A stretch of 64,000 nucleotides of DNA from Tricholomella constricta. Its lineage: Eukaryota > Basidiomycota > Agaricomycetes > Agaricales > Lyophyllaceae. Positions 1 to 9,981 of the stretch are shown piece after piece. A program made the position numbers and the translations under genes. The number at the start of each line of letters is the position of its first letter. Within the stretch, counting starts at the first letter, position 1. The stretch spans positions 1,054,001-1,118,000 of the forward strand of contig JAACJP010000007.1 in assembly GCA_013368375.1 (NCBI GenBank), read 5' to 3'. The notes under the pieces are model-generated. The model was given only the letters and a program-made list of their open reading frames with translations. It was not told the DNA's origin and did no database searches.

Positions 1-1856
1 GCTTGGGCACTTTTACGAACGACGACTGATCCACCGCCAGCGCAAAGTTGCCTAGCATCACGATCATACGGCCCATGCGCGCATGCGTCAAAGGCATGCG
101 TGTCAGCTCCGGGGGCACAGCGACTTGCGACTTCGAGTGCCCCGGTGTTTTCTCCACCACTGCAGGGTGGTCCACCGCGCCATCCTTGCACTCTGCGCGT
201 TTGGCCTTGAAGCCCGCCGGCAGAAGGTTGCGCAGCGGCACGCCCGCCTCCATCGCCGCGGCCTCCAGCTGTGGCCACGTGAGCGCCTCCAAGTTTAAGT
301 GCATACCGTGTGGGTGCGGGTAGTGCCCGTGCCCAACTGTGTGTCTGTACCTGTACTGTGACAAACTCCCCTCGCCGTCGGGCCATGGCAGCACCTTGTC
401 AAGAACGTGCGTGGCCCAGGCGCAGCGCCGGTGCTGGTGCTTTTCAGGGGGGTCTTTGACCCAGATGGGCGCGCCTGTGCGGCGGAGGCGGAACTCGATT
501 GCGGCACGCCAGCGTTCAAACACACGGCGCTCGAGCTGCACCGCCCTGCGGTGTTGGCGCATGGCCTTGACACGCTTGCGGTAACCGACCTCGATGGCTT
601 CGAGCACGGTCTCTCGCGTGAGGCCGACGGTGAGCGCGAGGTTGACGATACCGAAGATGGAGTAGAAGCAGGTGAAGACGCGCGACCCGGTAGAATTGGG
701 GACGATGTCGCCGAAACCTGCGTGGCATATCGGTTTGAGAACGGCCACATTTCAAGTAGGACGTACCGATTGTCTCGATTGAAACTACTGTAAAGTAGAG
801 AGCATTGAGGAAGGTGAGGCCGATCAGGTATGTCTGAACAAGACCGCCAAATGCCATATAGGTCAGCAAAGCCATGACACTTATAACAAGTGTCCGCTGT
901 TTCCGTGTCAAGCCACTGCCTGGGGCACTTCAATGAATAAGGATATGTATCAAGGACAAGGTTCCTACCGCTGGTCGCAAAGTCCGGTGTGCGTAACAGG
1001 TCCACGATCAGCGTAATGTTCGTTATTGATGACACACTCGTAGAGCAAACGGTCATCCAAAAGGCCTGACCATAGGTAAAGCCATCGTTGAAACGATGGG
1101 CAACACCAAAAACGGTCACAGCGATAATATTGATTACGTCTGGATCCACAAAATGAGGGCTTAATGCCGAGGCCCACAGGTGGCACACATACCGTGTATT
1201 GTCAAGAAGACCACACACATAATCGTCATCGTCTTAACCTTCTTCTCCATGAATCTAACCACCAAGCATACATTGGCGAACACCGCAAAAGCAATGCTAA
1301 ACGCAAGACCGATGTCTAGGATGGGCGTGTTCTTGCGGATATCCACGATGTCGTGGCCCTCGGTGCGGATGTACCAGTCTTCGGTAAGACCCGGGATCTC
1401 CAGCAGGATGGAGAAGGGGATGATCACACCAGAGAAGATGGGCAGGTACCGATAGTGCGGCAAGTACGCTTCCACATCTGCAGGCGAGGTACGCGGATCA
1501 AGGACATCCTTCATGCGTGACCACCAAGAGGAGAGACCAGGGGTGCCTTTTATGCTGGAGAGGGTGTTAAATGGAGTGAAACGCCTCTTGCGCCGTCTAG
1601 GGTGCGAGTCGGGATATTCTTCACGCTCCAGCTCCTCGATAATTTCATTGTCGTCGTTTGGAAGATTCTCCTGGTCAGCGGTGTCGTCCGTGGGGTGGCC
1701 GTCCTCAGTCAGCGCATTTCCAGTATCCGAGACATCAGTAGCTTCCCCGTCGGACTGATTATGCGCTTGTTCTGGGCCTTTTTCGGGGTCAGGCTCTGAG
1801 TGAGTTCGTCGTGATGCGAAGAAGAATTGATAGACAATGTTCCAGAGCAGCAGCAT
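1..1856 (-). CDS. TOK-type outward-rectifier potassium channel (partial, C-terminus off the left edge)
   Basis: The gene is read from 1856 down to the window edge. A hydrophilic acidic N-terminus of about 110 residues is followed by hydrophobic segments and then the pore helix ending TIGFGD, the K+ selectivity filter, encoded across an intron at 766-718. Another intron lies near 966-920 and one near 1190-1140. The layout of four membrane helices before the first pore helix matches fungal TOK channels (8 TM, two pores). The second pore would lie beyond position 1. TOK channels pass outward K+ current across the plasma membrane. The start at 1856 is the first in-frame Met, but it opens straight into a hydrophobic stretch, so a further 5' exon is possible. 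The family call is solid and the N-terminus is not. Confidence 0.85.
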
Positions 1857-2096
1857 TCAAAGGCCTAGCTTTCGTGTAGATGCACGTTGGCTTATCCGAG
1901 GTAAGATCTCTGAGCTGGAATGTCAAGCTCCAGAGTGCTACTCAGAACTGACATGTATGTGCACACTGACGGAGACGATGGACTCGGAAGTGCCAGACAA
2001 CCGTTTAAGTGAGATAGCCGATCGCGTGGTTGATTAGATTAGATTCAATTTCCGTAAACTTTTCCTTCAAGCCCATCGCAAACGACCATCGCCGCC

Positions 2097-2834
2097 ATGA
2101 CCTCGCTATCCCTGCAAGCGTACCAGACCGATCTCATCGAAAAGGCCATGTCCGTCGATGCCCTCAAGTTCGGCTCCTTCACGCTAAAATCCGGCCGGTA
2201 CGCCCCTCCCCTCCCCCATCCCATCGCTACCTTAACCCCCACGCGCAGGATCTCCCCTTACTTCTTCAACGCAGGCCTCCTTTCTACCGGCCCCATCCTT
2301 TCCGCACTCTCCGCTGCCTACGCCGCAACCATTGCCGATGCCCTCTCCTCCACCACTAACCCTCTACCCCAATTCGACGTGCTCTTTGGGCCGGCGTACA
2401 AGGGCATTCCGTTCGCAGCGACAACCGCGCTTGTGCTGCACACCGCACACGGTATCGATGTCGGGCTTGCCTATGACCGGAAAGAGGCGAAGGACCACGG
2501 CGAGGGCGGGAACATGGTCGGCGTGTCGGTCAAGGGCCGCCGTGTCGTCGTCCTCGACGATGTCATGACGTCTGGCAAGGCTGTACGCGGTGCGATCGAG
2601 ACGGTGCAGCGTGCGGGTGGTGAGGTCGTTGGTGTGGTGCAGGCGCTTGACCGTGAAGAGGTCGGTCAGGACGGCGTGAGCAGCACAGTGAAGGAGATCG
2701 AGACCTTGGTGGGTGAGGGAAGGGTAAAATCCATCTTAAAGATGAGGGATCTGCTGGTGTGGTTGGAGAAGAATGGGATGGGGAAGGAGTTGGAAGGGAT
2801 GCGCGAGTATTGGGATATGTATGGGCTTAAATAG
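2097..2834 (+). CDS. Orotate phosphoribosyltransferase (pyrimidine synthesis, step 5)
   Basis: The enzyme joins orotate to PRPP to give OMP in the cytosol. The PRPP-binding signature VVVLDDVMTSGKA is complete near residue 150, and the N-terminal family motif SGRISPYFFN appears once a 51-nt intron (2198-2248, GTACGC..GCGCAG) is removed. That intron is a multiple of three and has no stop, so the unspliced frame stays open and would insert 17 residues inside the conserved motif. The spliced protein is 228 residues, usual for fungal Ura5-type enzymes. The next gene downstream is unrelated. The start at 2097 is the first ATG and gives the normal family N-terminus. Confidence 0.95.
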   Translation: MTSLSLQAYQTDLIEKAMSVDALKFGSFTLKSGRYAPPLPHPIATLTPTRRISPYFFNAGLLSTGPILSALSAAYAATIADALSSTTNPLPQFDVLFGPAYKGIPFAATTALVLHTAHGIDVGLAYDRKEAKDHGEGGNMVGVSVKGRRVVVLDDVMTSGKAVRGAIETVQRAGGEVVGVVQALDREEVGQDGVSSTVKEIETLVGEGRVKSILKMRDLLVWLEKNGMGKELEGMREYWDMYGLK

Positions 2835-3213
2835 ACTGTGCTGGGCGGATGGATTACTTTATCTCGAAGGAAACTGGATACATACGCCACAGCGAGGGGT
2901 GGGATGGATAAAAAATCATTTGGGCGGCAGGCTCGGCCAAGTATAGCTATATATGTACTGTGGGGTAGCGACATGTTCTTATAAGTAGTGGACTCAGGCT
3001 CTAGCAAATTATACAAATCAGGTGCAGTCGTGAAATGGATGATCCTCATCCGAACTTGATCCGATTGCCATACGCCACGCTTCGACGAAGCATGTTAACA
3101 CGATGCATTGCACCCTTGACATCTCCCACATGTCTTTCCATCACTGGCACCCACATGCTTTACTTACAAAAGGCTCAATAGCGACACATCCCAACGCTTG
3201 ACGTCCCGCGACA
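2835..3213. other. Intergenic spacer
   Basis: This is the 3' flank of the orotate phosphoribosyltransferase gene and the 5' flank of the AIM6-like gene. I see no coding frame, RNA gene or repeat here. Confidence 0.5.
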
Positions 3214-4352
3214 ATGTTCGCAGCTCTCCCAGTCCTGCTCCCAACCCTTCTGTGCGCTTTGGTGTCCGCTGGAGTCGTTTCGCATGTCGACTTGGCCAAG
3301 CGAGCAACTTGCGGCTCTACAGTTGGCATAATACCACTTCCCATCCATTCGCATAACGACTGTGAGCTCTACGCTTGCCTTCGTCTTTATGTGCTCAATT
3401 GACCTGCAGACACTCGAAACGTTGCTTTGTGTGATGCTCTGGCGAATTCCGCCTCTAGTGTTGAGGCCGATGTCTGGTGGAAGGATAACAAATTGTATGT
3501 GCGTATCCTGTCATGCCACTGCTCGCTACTTCTCTATATTGACGTTTTGCAGGTTGCTCACACGGAGGGCGAGATAGATACCTCCAGGACCCTCGCTTCA
3601 CTTTATGTGCAGCCGCTCCTGAGCATGCTTAATGCACAGAACCCGGGGGGTGTCAAGCCAGGCGTTAAGCCCAAGTACGAACTCACCTCATTGAACCCAT
3701 TATGAAGATATTGACGAATGCCTGACACAGGGGGCTCTTTGTCTCCTCTCCGAGCACCACGTTGCAACTCCTGATCGAATTCAAGACAGACGGCGCTAGG
3801 TGAACTATCGCCCTTCTCCATTTCCAACAGATGCCCACCTGACCGTCCCATCCCAACTACGTCTGTAGTACTTTCCAACCCGTCGTTAACGCGCTCAAGC
3901 CGCTCGCCGACGCCGGCTACCTCTCCTCCTTCTCTAACGGCGTCTTCACCGAATCCGCCATCACCGTCGTCGGCACGGGCAAGACGCCGTTCAACCTCGT
4001 GAAGGCCCAGTCCCCACGTACAATCTTCATCGACGCGCCTCTCCACCTGCTCGCGTCCTCCCCGCAGTACACCTCGGACGTCGCCCCGCTCGCGTCGACG
4101 GACTTTGGGGCGAACGTCGATTGGGAGGGGATCTTTTCGATCAGCAGCGAAGAGCGCGCGAAGATCAAGCTGTGGGTTGGCCAGGCGCATGCGAGGGGCA
4201 TCAAGGCGAGGTTTTATGGCACACCGGATTGGCTGTCGGCGGTGATGAAGAATGTGTGGGGAGAACTGTTGGATGATGGTGAGGATTGGCTGAATGTGGA
4301 TCATCTGACGACGGCGAGGGACTATTATATTGATTGGAAGGCGGGGCAGTGA
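3214..4352 (+). CDS. Secreted AIM6-like protein (PLC-like phosphodiesterase fold)
   Basis: Five exons (3214-3361, 3410-3498, 3553-3674, 3731-3799, 3869-4352) sum to 912 nt, or 303 residues. The N-terminus is a hydrophobic signal peptide followed by a dibasic KR site, as in Kex2-processed secreted fungal proteins. The mature part opens with IHSHNDY, then VEADVWW and VAHTEGE, the His/Asp/Glu pattern of the PLC-like phosphodiesterase superfamily as found in fungal AIM6 proteins. It ends with a TIM-barrel strand region containing FYGTPDW and LNVDHL. The intron 3499-3552 is 54 nt and stop-free. The intron at 3800-3868 must use the acceptor TCTGTAG; an earlier AG would create a stop. The family is clear, but the substrate is not known. 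Confidence 0.85.
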
Positions 4353-4677
4353 TACGAGATTATGCGAAGATCCTGTACTGCGATTGAAGATTGGATAAAC
4401 CAGATTGTAGATTGTACAATCTATATCTAGGTCTCCACCCGCTCTCTGAGTACACCTGGCTTATCTGCATTGCCATCAAGCAGTTCTAGATATTGTTCAC
4501 CATGGAACGATCATAGCCGTTTCTACGCTCAGATGATTCGACCACCCACTCGTCAACTTGACCTGGCAGCAACTCGGGCATACGATGTAGACAGGTATGC
4601 TCGTATCTGCGCCGTGTTAGTCTACGGTGTTAACGTGCACAGCTCGACCCTGGGAATCGAGTCTTAAACTCGCCATC
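4353..4677. other. Intergenic spacer
   Basis: Spacer between the AIM6-like gene and the PTEN-like gene, presumably holding the terminator of one and the promoter of the other. Nothing specific can be recognised. Confidence 0.5.
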
Positions 4678-6717
4678 ATGGCCGACTACATACGCCGCCT
4701 CGTCTCTGGCGACAAGGCTCGCTTCAAGGATGCTCACCTCAACCTCGAGTTGGATCTCGTATACCTCACGGACCACATTATCATCATGGGATACCCCGCA
4801 GCCGGCTTCGAGCGCTGGTACCGCAATCCCCGCGAAGACACCAAGAAATTCCTCGACCACAGACACCACAAGGACTATTGGGTCTTCAACTTTTGCCCCA
4901 TCCGCGAAAACTCGTATGATGCCAGTTTCTTTGACGGGAGAGTCAGTCGGTACCCTTTCCCCGACCATCAGTGCGTGCTTTCTAGCCGTATTTCTCCACA
5001 TCAACCCCAACACGTAGAGTAGTGCGCCACCTCTGGCTATCATGCCCCTTGTTGCACGCGAAATGCGCGCATGGCTAAACGGCTCATCTGACCGCGTCGC
5101 CGTTCTCCACTGCAAAGGTGTGTGCGTTCTAACACCCGTATCTATGTACTCAACCCGTCCTACACAGCCGGCAAAGGAAGGTCAGGCACCATGGCCTGCG
5201 CCTACCTCCTCTCCCTCGACGACAGCCCCTCTCCTCCAAAGCTCCAGCGCAGCTACACCCAAAAACAGTGGGCCCGCCTCCGCGCAGACGCTGCCATGGA
5301 CGCCGTGCCCGCTGATGACGACGATAAGCCAACCCTCCCCAGCTCCGCCACGGACAGCCCCGCATCCACTGACTCCCTCAAGCTCGAATCCGTGTTGGAC
5401 CTCCACACCGCCCGCCGCATGAAAGTAAACATGAAGGCCTCGCCCTCCACCACGCCCCCACACAACCAGAAGCAGAAACAGAAACAAGGCGTCAGCATCC
5501 CCAGCCAGCGCCGCTTCCTATACTACTGGGCGCTCGTCCTCGCACACGCCGCGCCCCCGCACTTCTGGGCTCTCCCGTCCCTCCCCCTTCCCCGCCCTAG
5601 AGTTCGCCTCACGCACATCACGCTGCGCATGCGCCCCGCTTCGGCAGCGAAGACGGGGCTTGTGCACGCGGCGAGTGCAGTGCTGGCGCGTGCGGGAATA
5701 GGGAGGGGGCAGGGGGCGGGGGACGCACATGTATGGGCGTCGCTTGCGCGGTACGATGATGAGTTTGTGGGGGCGCTGGAGGCGTGGGAGCTGCGGACGA
5801 GGGATACTGAGGCGGAGCATATGGGGTGGCGCGCGGTGGGAGAGGAGGGACGGATCTTTGATGAGGGGGGACGGTGGGATCGGGGGAAGATGGTGAGGAG
5901 GTTTACGAGGATGGGAGCGGTGGGGGCGGGGGCGGTTGTTAAGGGCGCCAGGGATGATGAGGGTAGGGGTGAGAAGGTATGTAGTATGTATGCGCTCGTG
6001 GACTCAAGCGCATCTCGTGACTTGGTATTGGCGTTGACTTTTGATGTGGTGTGCAGATTGACATATTCACTTTGCGTTCGCTCTCCAAAAAATGGGAGGA
6101 CACCTTCCGCGAGGAAATCCCGGACTCGACGGCGGAACCTGAAGGCACGTCAGAGGTGGACGAGGAAAAGGTCCCTGCATCTGAAGCAAGCTCCGTGTAC
6201 GAGAGCGCAAAAGAAAAAGAGACAGAGCAAGAGTATCATCCACAAGGCGTGATTCTGGACGCCGGGCGCGAGGTCCGCATCAAGCTCTACATGGGCCAGG
6301 TACAGTTTTCCTCTTCCCTCCTACCAAAGTGAGCAAGTGCCAACCACCCACTCACCTCCGTAGGTACCAATGGCCTGGCTGTGGTTCATCCCCACCTTCC
6401 ACATGCTCCCCGCCTCCGAGAGCGCGAGCACGACGCTGTGCCTCACGCGCAAGGAGCTCGATTTCCCGCTCGGGCTGGGGAGTGGGATCGTCGACGTTGC
6501 GGTGGGGATGGAATGGGTCGGGCTTGGTTCGGGAATGGGAGAGGAGGGCGGGCGGGAGGGGATACAGCCATTGGGGACGCGGCCGGACGAGGAAGGGGGA
6601 GGAACGGAAGGTGTGGAAACAGAAGGGGTGGTGGCTGCGGCGGCCGCGAGTGTGGATCTTGGGGTCGGTGGGGTGAGGGAGATAGTGGAGGTGGCGCAGG
6701 CGGCGGGGGACAAGTGA
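4678..6717 (+). CDS. PTEN-like phosphatidylinositol 3-phosphatase
   Basis: Exons 4678-4970, 5023-5117, 5168-5976, 6057-6299 and 6364-6717 give 1794 nt, or 597 residues. The N-terminal phosphatase domain starts MADYIRRLVSG as in PTEN and carries the catalytic P-loop HCKAGKGRSGT, interrupted by an intron (5118-5167) after HCK. The Cys nucleophile, Arg and the two lysines typical of PTEN's basic P-loop are present. PTEN removes the 3-phosphate of PtdIns(3,4,5)P3 at the plasma membrane. A long low-complexity insert of about 100 residues (charged and Gln/Lys-rich) follows the P-loop. The C-terminal half contains a C2-like segment (FTLRSLSKKWEDTF, then REVRIKLYMGQVPMAWLWF). An upstream in-frame ATG at 4627 exists, but 4678 gives the conserved N-terminus. 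Confidence 0.92.
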
Positions 6718-7791
6718 CGGTAGTAACAGAGTGTGCTCAGGCCCTCGGGGCAGCGCGTGTGGTCTTCGATCGGACAGGGGAGAGGTGGGTGTAGATTTAT
6801 GTACTTGTCCTTGCGTTGGATGATATATCTCATGTATGTAATACTGGGTTACTTGTTACCTGACCAATGTAGAGTATAAATTGCACATTGTAATACTTGC
6901 TTGCTGTACGGGCGTTGGCGTGGCGCACACCCGAAGGTTTGATATCAACAGGCCAGCTGGTTATAATTTAAATGCGCGACCTACTTACAAAGTGGTGCGC
7001 CTGGGTGTCTGTCTACCTACGGTAAAGGGGAAGGGGGTCTTAGGGAGGAGGGGGGGCAGATCGGGGAGTGGGAGGACAGAGGAGTGGAGGACATCGGATC
7101 GAGGGGTGGGAAATAAGGATTTGTTAGACTACAGCGGAAGTCAAGGAGGTGGAGGAAATAGGACGGGTAGGTGCAGGGCGTGGATTTGAGAGCGAGGAAA
7201 GGGGGAAGGTGGGGGAGTGGGAGGACAGAGGGGTGGAGGAGATCGGACGGAAATAAGGATTTGCTGGATTTCAACGGAAGTCAAGGACGTGGCGGGAAGA
7301 GGATGGGTAAGAGGAAGGCGGGGATTTGAGAGCGAGGGAAGGGGAGTGAGTGGGGGAGCGGGAGGACAAAGGGATGGAGGAGATCGGGCCGCGGAGTGGG
7401 AAATCAAGGTGGCGGGAACAGGACGGGTAGGAGGAAGGCGTGGATTTGAGAGTGATGAGGGTATTGAAGCCGTCGGTGGGAAGTAAAGGTCGCGGATTGG
7501 GGAGATCATCATATTGGAGAAGCATAGATGGTTCGTCGGTGGAGGGACATGAGAGGCCATGAAGGGAGTGTGGATTTCAAAGGAGTGTGTGTATAAAAGC
7601 ACGGGAGCATGGATGAGCGTCACGGTGGTCATAAAGGCATGAAGGGGGATTATGTGTCCTAGAAGAGGTAGCCGGGGAGAGGGTGGGTTGGGCCGGAATG
7701 ACGAGACGTCAGTGAAGTAAACATGGAGCGGACGGGCTTGATTAGGCCGGAGGATAAGTGATATCCGAGTCGCCTTCCGCTTCGGGCTAAT
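6718..7791. other. Intergenic region with purine-rich imperfect repeats
   Basis: The region lies between the 3' ends of the PTEN-like gene (+) and the SRA gene (-), so it is convergent and needs no promoter. Its centre, 7020-7490, is strongly G/A-rich on the plus strand and repetitive; see the repeat entry. I see no credible coding frame; open frames on the minus strand are Pro/Ser/Leu-rich translations of the repeats. Confidence 0.6.
7040..7490. repeat. Imperfect tandem repeat (minisatellite), purine-rich
   Basis: A unit that begins with a form of GGGAGTGGGAGGACAGAGG and continues through a GTGGAGGAGATCGGA-like part and a GGCGGGAANAGGACGGGTAGG-like part recurs three times, starting near 7060, 7210 and 7340. 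The spacing is about 130-150 nt. The units are diverged and of unequal length. One strand is almost wholly purine, which could form triplex or G-rich secondary structures (inference). Confidence 0.7.
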
Positions 7792-9004
7792 TTAATAATC
7801 TCCGCCCTTCTCTGTTCGCCCAGACTCAAGTTCGGAAAGTGTGCCACCCGAGTTCTCTTCAGATTTCGAGCTTGGCGGGCTGGGACTCGGATGCAGGAGA
7901 CGTGGCCATGGCATGGGTAATGTTGCGCGATTGGGGATGGTTAATTGGTGAGGTAGACGCTGAGCAAAACGAAAGGTCAAAGGTGTGTTTTCCAATGGCA
8001 CTGTAGGCTTGAAACTTACCTCAAGTGTGAACTTGCATATTCTGCGGCCTTGACGGTTGAGTACATATCGATGCTGTAATGATCAGGAATCATGGATTAA
8101 CCTCGAAAATATGGGCGGACATAGCATAAAGGAAGACGTACGTTTGTGACCTTGTAGAGACCATCATAGCGGTATCTGTAGTAAGCAGACATTAGCTTGA
8201 TATGTACAAGGGATTGAGACGAGTCATATGGACACACCCTTCGTTGGGTCGCAGTACAGAATTGGGAGAGTCTTTCCCGCGAATAACCCGTATCGGGCGT
8301 TGCGTCCATTGAGACTTCTGTTCATATAACTTAGAGCGGTATTTGTCAATAGTAGCTCATCATACCAGTAGAGCTCTGTTTCCGGGTGTCCATTTCTGAT
8401 CAACTCCGTCGCCAGAGCTTTCCGAGGCTGTCCTGAGAGCTGCCTGTGATGAAAAATCAATGTCGACACGGATTTCTCGGCTGCATATGAGGCCAATGCT
8501 TACTATGTCTCTGCCTTGCATCTCGGTTTGCTCAGGATTGACTTCAGATTTATTCCAACCTAGAATTACAAAGGGTTTAAACCTAAGATTTGCGAAAAGC
8601 GTTAAATGGAGAGACACACCTGGACCGATGTAAATGCTACCATCCCAGAAGTGATCAGAGAAAACCAATCGATAACGACTGTAGAATTATTGTCGGGGAC
8701 TTACATTATGCGACCACGATCAATGTCGTTATATCCTTTGGACTTTCGGGATTCATGGCTGTTGAGGACGATAGAGTAAGCACCCTCGCGTTGTGAGCCG
8801 TGAATTCCTGCTTGGGACATCACATGTACGCCAGCGTTCCTCAAGTCCTTGTAGCCATCGAACGAGGTTCCGACTGGGGCGTCCTCGATCTCACCGAATC
8901 GCTTGCTAGAAAATAATAATGGGCAAATTGGCAAAAGGTCGGCCATGACATCATTTGTCAGAGTTATGCCGCACTCACCCACTGCGATCGATGAATCTTG
9001 ACAT
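7792..9004 (-). CDS. Stand-alone YDG/SRA-domain protein
   Basis: Nine exons on the minus strand (9004-8979, 8905-8705, 8678-8620, 8559-8504, 8443-8366, 8317-8238, 8175-8142, 8073-8020, 7959-7792) keep frame throughout and total 756 nt, or 251 residues. The order of motifs is that of the SRA domain: GEIEDAPVGTSF, AGVHVMSQAGIHG, GAYSIVLNS, DQKWTPGNRALL, RPIRVIRGKDS, then GYRYDGLYKVT and FTLERLPHQ. SRA domains flip out 5-methylcytosine, often in hemimethylated CpG, and act in the nucleus. Here there is no RING, SET or nuclease partner. The last 45 residues are Pro/Ser-rich. The start gives only 8 residues before the domain and is set by fit to the family. A role in reading DNA methylation is inferred from the family. 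Confidence 0.85.
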
Positions 9005-9981
9005 GTGTGCTTTGACTGAGGACGAAAAAGGCGTCGCAAATTACTGAAGATAGGGTAGAACGTTACTAGGGGAGAGAGACGAAGAGATGGGACGGGGCAA
9101 GGCATATGTCGCGCACCTGCATTTATATACAAGCGCAAGGGTCCATAGACATATGGTAAGGTACAGCTTTCGAGTGGCTTAGGCAATTCCACATGATGTT
9201 TCCATTCATTCGTAGAAGCAGCTGATACCGCAAAATGCAGGCAAACATATGGTGGCAGGCTTCGATGTTTGACAGAAACAAGCATTGTTCGCCTAATGGG
9301 GGTGCGCGGGGACGCGTCATGGCCTTGTAATCAAGTAGCGCCTAGCGCGAGTCATAGCGCGTCGCGGTTATATTCCGTAAATTGCCTTTTGGGAACCGTA
9401 CGGCTTATGTAGATGTAGTTCAGAAGGCACCGTTTCTTTACACCGTGCTAGATGTCGACGAGAGAACAGCCCCTCGTGGTCATGAAATCCACAGAGCAAA
9501 GGTTGGAGATCACGGTGGCGACTCGGATAATCCTCTGGTCATTCTTTCCTTCTCTCGTATTTCCCTGATGCCTGTCCAGTAGCCCGACCGGGCGAATTCG
9601 GGCCCTGTTCCAACTACGTAGCTTGTGGTGGCTTCGAGAGGCAGCTCAGCAAGTGGGAGTAGATGCGGACGACGTCACTGGGATGGGGGCACGAAATTCA
9701 GGCAAACAATTCGAGATTGACACGAATGGAGAGCATTTTCGCCTTGTGGTGTGACGCGTTAATTAGCGCGTCACGGCAACGCGTCGCGGTTACACGTGAC
9801 TTCACGCGCCCCTGATGTTTACGCGTGTTTCGTTGTGTCGCCCATCCTATTTCGACTTCCGATCGCACCTATTCTTCTTCACAACTGTGAGCCTGGTCTC
9901 ATACATACCAACTACTCCTCTCCCATACACCCTCACCACCGCTCTCCTTTGGTCAGCGATTACGAGGGTATCCAGCCTCTC
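9005..9981. promoter_or_regulatory. Shared divergent promoter region of the SRA gene and cyclin gene 1
   Basis: The two genes point away from each other across 977 nt. Four ACGCGT hexamers (MCB-like) lie at 9312, 9754, 9779 and 9821. Two of them belong to a CG-rich cluster containing the inverted repeat GTGACGCG..CGCGTCAC (9751-9774). A related CG-rich patch occurs at 9300-9370. No coding frame is credible here. Confidence 0.6.
9751..9826. promoter_or_regulatory. Cluster of three MCB-like ACGCGT boxes
   Basis: ACGCGT occurs at 9754-9759, 9779-9784 and 9821-9826, about 155-230 nt upstream of the cyclin start. The first sits in the perfect 8-bp inverted repeat GTGACGCG / CGCGTCAC. In yeasts ACGCGT is the site of the MBF factor, which drives G1/S genes. 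Use of this site here is inferred from that knowledge. Confidence 0.6.

Noticed and set aside
3700..3870. Apparent frame breaks in the AIM6-like gene that suggested a pseudogene
   Set aside because: Two regular introns (3675-3730 and 3800-3868) restore one continuous frame of 303 residues.
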